Assembly: GCF_043197795.1 (NCBI RefSeq)
Contig: NZ_JBICTU010000003.1
Location: forward strand, 1 to 64,000
Length of the DNA stretch: 64,000 nt
Origin: Sphaerisporangium sp040649355
GTDB lineage: Bacteria; Actinomycetota; Actinomycetes; Streptosporangiales; Streptosporangiaceae
Direction of reading: 5' to 3'
Part shown: in pieces, positions 60,243-64,000 of the stretch
Position numbering within the stretch: the first letter of the stretch is position 1
How the letters are laid out: every line of letters starts with the position of its first letter
Notes under the pieces: generated by a model
What the model was told of the DNA's origin: nothing
Databases searched by the model: none
The model's input: the letters and a program-made list of their open reading frames with translations, nothing else
Translations under genes and position numbers: made by a program

Positions 60243-61267
60243 GCCGCGCCGAACTCGTACCGCGTGCGCATCCCGGCCTGGAGCACGATCGTGGCGAGCA
60301 GGGCGGGCAGGGTGGCCGCGAGCATCACGACCGGCCCCGCAGCGAGCCCGACGAACGCCCCCGCCAGCGCGACCCGCTCCACCACCAGAACCGCGTGGGC
60401 CCGTAGCGCGACGGGCGGCGGCATCGGCTCCGCGGCGCGGGCGAGCAGGCCGATCGCCGCGGCCGCGAGGAGCACGCAGGCGCCGAGCACCGGCCAGTAC
60501 GCGGCCCAGCGGGCCGCGTCGCCCTCGGGGCTCGACGGGCTCAGCGCGGGGACGGCCGCGGCCAGCGCCACCCACGCCACGCTCACCGCCACGACGACGC
60601 GCACCGCCGGCCGGGCGCCGCGCCGCACGGGAAAGGTCTCGTAGCCCGCGTCCCGGTCGCCGCCGATGTCACGCAGCGTGCCGACCAGGTTCGACTGCAT
60701 GTCGTGCAGCAGGAACACGGCGGCCACCGGCAGCACGTACGGCGCCGGGTACGGGGCCGTGGCCATGGCGCCGAACAGCAGGGCGAACGCCGTGAGGCTT
60801 CCCCGGACGAGGTTGCCGCTCAGCCCTCTGGCCTTCAGCACGGCGCTGTAGCCGAGCCCGGCGGCCAGCGCCGCGGCCACGAGGAGCAGGGTCCGCCAGT
60901 TCAGCAGCAGGGCCGCGACCGCGCCGCCGGCGGTGCAGGCGACCAGGCCGGCGAGCCCGTCGCGCGCCGGCATGCGTCCCGAGGGGATGGGCCGGTGCGG
61001 CTTGGCCACGGCGTCGAGCCGCCGGTCGAAGTAGTCGCCGCCGTAGTGGCCGCCGATCCAGCCGAGCGTCGGCACCGCCCACGCCCCGGCGAGCGCCCAG
61101 CCGGACGCCCGGGGGTCGTTCAGCAGCCCGCCGGCCAGGCCCACCAGGCCGATGTACAGCATGGTGTACGGGCGCCAGGTCTGCACGTGGGCGAGCAACC
61201 GTGTCCGGAGCCCGGCCGCCGGGGCGCCCGCGACCCCGGTTCCCGCGCCGGTCATCGCGCCGGTCAT
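60230..61267 (-). CDS. UbiA-family membrane prenyltransferase
   Basis: A 345-residue integral membrane protein of the UbiA superfamily. Both Asp-rich motifs are present: GGDYFDRRLDAVAKPHRPIP (first motif, DxxxD form) and DIGGDRDAGYETFPV (second). About eight to nine helices follow each other. UbiA proteins transfer a prenyl group to an aromatic or glycerol acceptor, and some cyclise prenyl diphosphates in actinomycetes. ATG 61267 overlaps the stop of the P450 upstream. It is co-oriented with the cyclase gene. No prenyl diphosphate synthase is in the window; it may lie beyond the right edge. Confidence 0.88.
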   Translation of the reverse strand: MTGAMTGAGTGVAGAPAAGLRTRLLAHVQTWRPYTMLYIGLVGLAGGLLNDPRASGWALAGAWAVPTLGWIGGHYGGDYFDRRLDAVAKPHRPIPSGRMPARDGLAGLVACTAGGAVAALLLNWRTLLLVAAALAAGLGYSAVLKARGLSGNLVRGSLTAFALLFGAMATAPYPAPYVLPVAAVFLLHDMQSNLVGTLRDIGGDRDAGYETFPVRRGARPAVRVVVAVSVAWVALAAAVPALSPSSPEGDAARWAAYWPVLGACVLLAAAAIGLLARAAEPMPPPVALRAHAVLVVERVALAGAFVGLAAGPVVMLAATLPALLATIVLQAGMRTRYEFGAATLA

Positions 61268-62628
61268 CGCGCCGGGCGCCGGGCGACCACGCCGGCCCGC
61301 ATCGCCTCGTCGGCGTCGGCGTCGGCGTCGAAGGGCAGGCCCAGGGCGTCGAGTTCCCAGTCGCGCAGGATGGTCGCGACGTTCACCATGACCTGCACCT
61401 CGGCCATGCCGGACCCGAGGCAGGTGTGCCCGCCCACCCCGAACGGGGCGAACGCGCCGAGGCGGCGGTGCTCGTTGCGGGGCGCACGGTAGCGGTCGAC
61501 GTCGAACGCGCCCGGGTCGGGGAACAGCTCGGGGAGGTGGTGGGAGGTGTCGTACACGAGGATGACGCTGTCGCCCTTGGCCACCAGGTGGTTCTCGAAG
61601 ACGAACGACTCCTCGGCCGTGTACCACTGGCGCGCCGGCCCCTTGTAGAGCCGCAGGGCCTCCATCATCCCGCCGTACAGCGCGTGGCAGGTCTTGAGCC
61701 GGTCCCAGGTCAGCGGCCCGGCGAACCAGTCGTCGACCTCCCGCACGACGCGGCGCGCCACGTCCGGGTGGTTGAGGATCAGGTACAGCAGGTAGGCGGT
61801 CCGGTAGGAGGCGGTCTCCAGGCCGGCGAGGAACGGGCCGATGGTGGCCGCCACCAGCAGGGGCGGCAGGTCGTCGCCGAGCTTGGGATTCCAGACGGCG
61901 AGCATGTCGTCCAGCAGGTCGCCCGGACGCTCGTCCGGGGGGATCGCCAGCCGCGCGTTGATCGCCCGGTAGCCGATCTCGAAGACGCGGTTGCGCGCCC
62001 GCTCGTAGGCGGGGTCGGCGAGCATCTCGGCGGCGCCGGTGCGCAGCAGCATGGTCAGCTTGGTGGTGCGGACGAAGGTCACGAGGTCGTCGACGTAGTC
62101 GGCGGGGGAGAAGCCGATGAGGCTGCGCCCGAGCTGCTCGCCGACGATGCGCTGGATCTCCCGCACGGCGGGCACGCGCTGCCCGGGCTCCCAGCGCGCG
62201 GTCACGGCCTCGGCCATGGCGACCACCTCGGGCAGCCGGCCGGTGATCGTGGTGCGGGCGTAGCCCCGGCTGGTCAGCATGCGGTGCTGGCGGTGCATGT
62301 CGCCCTCGCGGCTGAAGCCGTCCATGCCCAGCTCGTTGCTGAAGTCCTCCCAGTGGCTGTCGGACCTCAGCTTGACCGCGCCGTCCGTGCCCTGGTGCAT
62401 GTTGGTGGTGCGCATCGCGAAGGCGTTGGCCTCCGGGCCGGCGAGCACGGTGAACTCGTCGCCCTCCTTACGGGCCAGCTCGCCCTTCTGGAGCACGCGG
62501 AACACCGGCCCGTACTCCAGATAGCAGTCGATGAGGTACTGCTGGTCGTTGATGCTCCCGGGCCGGGTCACCGTGGGTGGCGGCGGGACATCGGTGATGT
62601 CAACGGGTCCGGACGGCTGGGGTGCCAT
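61264..62628 (-). CDS. Cytochrome P450 (second of three, unusual I-helix)
   Basis: A 454-residue P450. Haem loop FAPFGVGGHTCLGSGMAEVQ with the thiolate Cys; ExxR in MEALRLYKGPARQW. The I-helix reads GPFLAGLETASYRTAY: AGxET is kept but the usual Thr-Thr is Ala-Ser, which may alter oxygen activation. It is longer than its two neighbours, fitting the CYP51/plant-like rather than the short CYP105-like group. ATG 62628 follows GAGGAG by eight bases. Its stop overlaps the UbiA start, so it is co-transcribed. Confidence 0.88.
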   Translation of the reverse strand: MAPQPSGPVDITDVPPPPTVTRPGSINDQQYLIDCYLEYGPVFRVLQKGELARKEGDEFTVLAGPEANAFAMRTTNMHQGTDGAVKLRSDSHWEDFSNELGMDGFSREGDMHRQHRMLTSRGYARTTITGRLPEVVAMAEAVTARWEPGQRVPAVREIQRIVGEQLGRSLIGFSPADYVDDLVTFVRTTKLTMLLRTGAAEMLADPAYERARNRVFEIGYRAINARLAIPPDERPGDLLDDMLAVWNPKLGDDLPPLLVAATIGPFLAGLETASYRTAYLLYLILNHPDVARRVVREVDDWFAGPLTWDRLKTCHALYGGMMEALRLYKGPARQWYTAEESFVFENHLVAKGDSVILVYDTSHHLPELFPDPGAFDVDRYRAPRNEHRRLGAFAPFGVGGHTCLGSGMAEVQVMVNVATILRDWELDALGLPFDADADADEAMRAGVVARRPAR

Positions 62629-62675
62629 GGGGGATCTCCTCGTACTCGAAGCCTGTCGCGGCCTGCCGTGCCTGG

Positions 62676-63881
62676 TCACCAGGCGACCGGCAGCTCCTCC
62701 AGGCCGCTCACCATCAGTCCTGTCTTGCGCCGCACCTGGCCTGTCGGCACGGCGAGGCGCATGCCGGGGAACTCCCGCAGCAAGGTGCCCAGCACGATCT
62801 GGAGCTCGACCCGCGCCAGCGCCGCGCCCAGGCAGAAGTGCGGGCCGAGACCGAAGGACAGGTGCGGGTTGGGGTGCCGGGCGACATCCAGCCTGTCGGG
62901 GTCGGTGAAATAGCGTTCGTCCCGGTTGGCCGACAGCACCCCGGCCATCACCATCTGGCCGGCCTGGATCGGGGTGCCGCCCAGCTCCAGGTCCTCCTGC
63001 GTGAACCGCTGACGGTCGATGTCGCCGAGCGTCTGGAAACGCAGCAGCTCTTCGACGGCGGTGACGATCAGGGACGGGTCGGCGTGGATCCTCGCCACCT
63101 CCGCGGGATGCTCCAGCAGGCGCCACATGCCGAGGCTGATCGCGTTGATGGTCGACTCGTGGCCGCCGATGAGCAGGCCGGTCGCGAGGTAGACCAGCTC
63201 AAGCTCGGTCAGCCGCTCCTCCTTGTCGCTGGCGGCCACCATGTCGCTGAGCAGGTCGTCACCCGGGTGCTCGCGCTTTCGCGCCACCTGCTCGCCGAAG
63301 TAGGCGAACAGGTCGTGCCAGGCGGTGACCACCTCCTCGCGGGGATAGGAGGTGACCGACAGCGTGCGGTCGGACCAGCCGCGGAACTTCTCGGAGTCCT
63401 CGTGCGGCACCCCGAGCAGCTCGCAGATGACCCTGATGGGCAGGGGCGAGGCGACGACGGAGACCAGGTCGGCGGGGCTGCCGTGACGGCGCAGGTCGTC
63501 GATCAGGGTGTCGGTGTGCTTCTGGATCGCGGGGCGCAGGGACTCCACCCGCCGTGGGGTGAAGGCCCGGCTCACCACGGCCCTCAGCGTGCGGTGCGGC
63601 GGCCCGTCCATGCCGAGCGTACGGGTGATCTGGCCGAGGTCCGCTGGAGGCGTGGCGCGGTCGCCCGCGCGGGCCGTCCCCCGCGGGTTGAACGTGCGGT
63701 TGAACCGGGGGTCGGACAGCACCGCCGCCACGTCGTCGTACCGCGTCACCAGGAGCGCCTCGTCGCCGTTGGGCAGCTTCACCGGGCAGACGGGCTGCTC
63801 CTCGCGCAGCCGCCGCATGTGGGCGGGGGCCTGCGGTCCCATCAGCTCTTCGATCGTGCGGGGAGTGCTGGCGGGCGTCAT
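62676..63881 (-). CDS. Cytochrome P450 (third of three)
   Basis: A 401-residue bacterial class I P450. I-helix LATGLLIGGHESTINAIS; ExxR in AVEELLRFQTLGDIDRQR; haem loop LSFGLGPHFCLGAALARVEL. The ATG at 63881 is preceded by GGAAGGG. It ends 47 bases before the next P450, so both likely share a transcript with UbiA. The upstream 119 bases to the window edge hold no gene; the cluster probably continues beyond. Confidence 0.9.
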   Translation of the reverse strand: MTPASTPRTIEELMGPQAPAHMRRLREEQPVCPVKLPNGDEALLVTRYDDVAAVLSDPRFNRTFNPRGTARAGDRATPPADLGQITRTLGMDGPPHRTLRAVVSRAFTPRRVESLRPAIQKHTDTLIDDLRRHGSPADLVSVVASPLPIRVICELLGVPHEDSEKFRGWSDRTLSVTSYPREEVVTAWHDLFAYFGEQVARKREHPGDDLLSDMVAASDKEERLTELELVYLATGLLIGGHESTINAISLGMWRLLEHPAEVARIHADPSLIVTAVEELLRFQTLGDIDRQRFTQEDLELGGTPIQAGQMVMAGVLSANRDERYFTDPDRLDVARHPNPHLSFGLGPHFCLGAALARVELQIVLGTLLREFPGMRLAVPTGQVRRKTGLMVSGLEELPVAW

Positions 63882-64000
63882 CGCGCCATCCCTTCCGTTC
63901 CCGGGCCGCTTCGCCCCCACGATCGCATGGCGGCATTCCCCTGCGGCCCCCCAGAAACCCCAGCATTTCGCCCCGGCCACGGGCAGATCGTCGTGCCGGT

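Overview
The window is high-GC, dense, actinomycete-type DNA: GTG/TTG starts, ATGA and GTGA stop/start overlaps, DUF1998, SAV2177-type methyltransferase, AfsR-like and DUF6879 families. A filamentous actinomycete, possibly of the Streptosporangiales, is the best guess; the order is inferred from gene content only. The window reads as an accessory region made of several separate modules.

(1) 1-22 kb, defence island. A transposase remnant lies at the left edge. It is followed by a complete class 1 DISARM operon (drmD, drmMI, drmA, drmB, drmC). Three co-oriented genes follow: an active-looking Ser/Thr kinase with a TPR-like tail, a RelE-like/UvrD-like helicase fusion, and a GmrSD-like DUF262-DUF1524 enzyme. 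The right end is worn: a kinase pseudogene, a Phd/RelE-like toxin-antitoxin pair with a perfect operator palindrome, and a membrane protein gene that looks frameshifted. (2) 23.2-26.4 kb, minus strand, a small RiPP-like operon: an E1/ThiF (MccB-like) enzyme with an N-terminal PqqD-like domain, a 40-residue precursor peptide ending in Asn, a strong hairpin, a PqqD-M50 membrane protease and a DUF6879 protein. (3) 26.4-32.2 kb: a secreted three-repeat ricin-type lectin, a secreted small protein, an AfsR-like SARP/AAA/TPR regulator and an orphan gene. (4) 32.6-38.2 kb: a tightly coupled three-gene operon (Mrr-like nuclease fused to a pseudokinase, UPF1-like SF1 helicase, winged-helix-like unknown). 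It has the look of an undescribed defence system and, with the MccB-like operon, is the best novelty candidate.

(5) 38.3-45.5 kb: a RpiR-type regulator plus amino acid/amine catabolic operon (permease, class III aminotransferase, glutamine-synthetase-like ligase, FluG-type amidohydrolase, M20 hydrolase). (6) 45.7-52 kb: acyl-ACP desaturase with two tandem TACG-N4-CGTA operators, a secreted GH12 glucanase, and a heterodimeric ABC exporter. (7) 52-53.8 kb: two convergent SAV2177-type methyltransferase paralogues around a 21-bp minisatellite. (8) 53.9-64 kb: haloalkane-dehalogenase-like hydrolase, LuxR regulator and a terpenoid cluster (three P450s, a methyltransferase, a short squalene-hopene-cyclase-like enzyme, a UbiA prenyltransferase) that probably continues past the right edge.

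No tRNA, rRNA or CRISPR array was recognised. All function calls rest on motifs read by eye; no database search was run.
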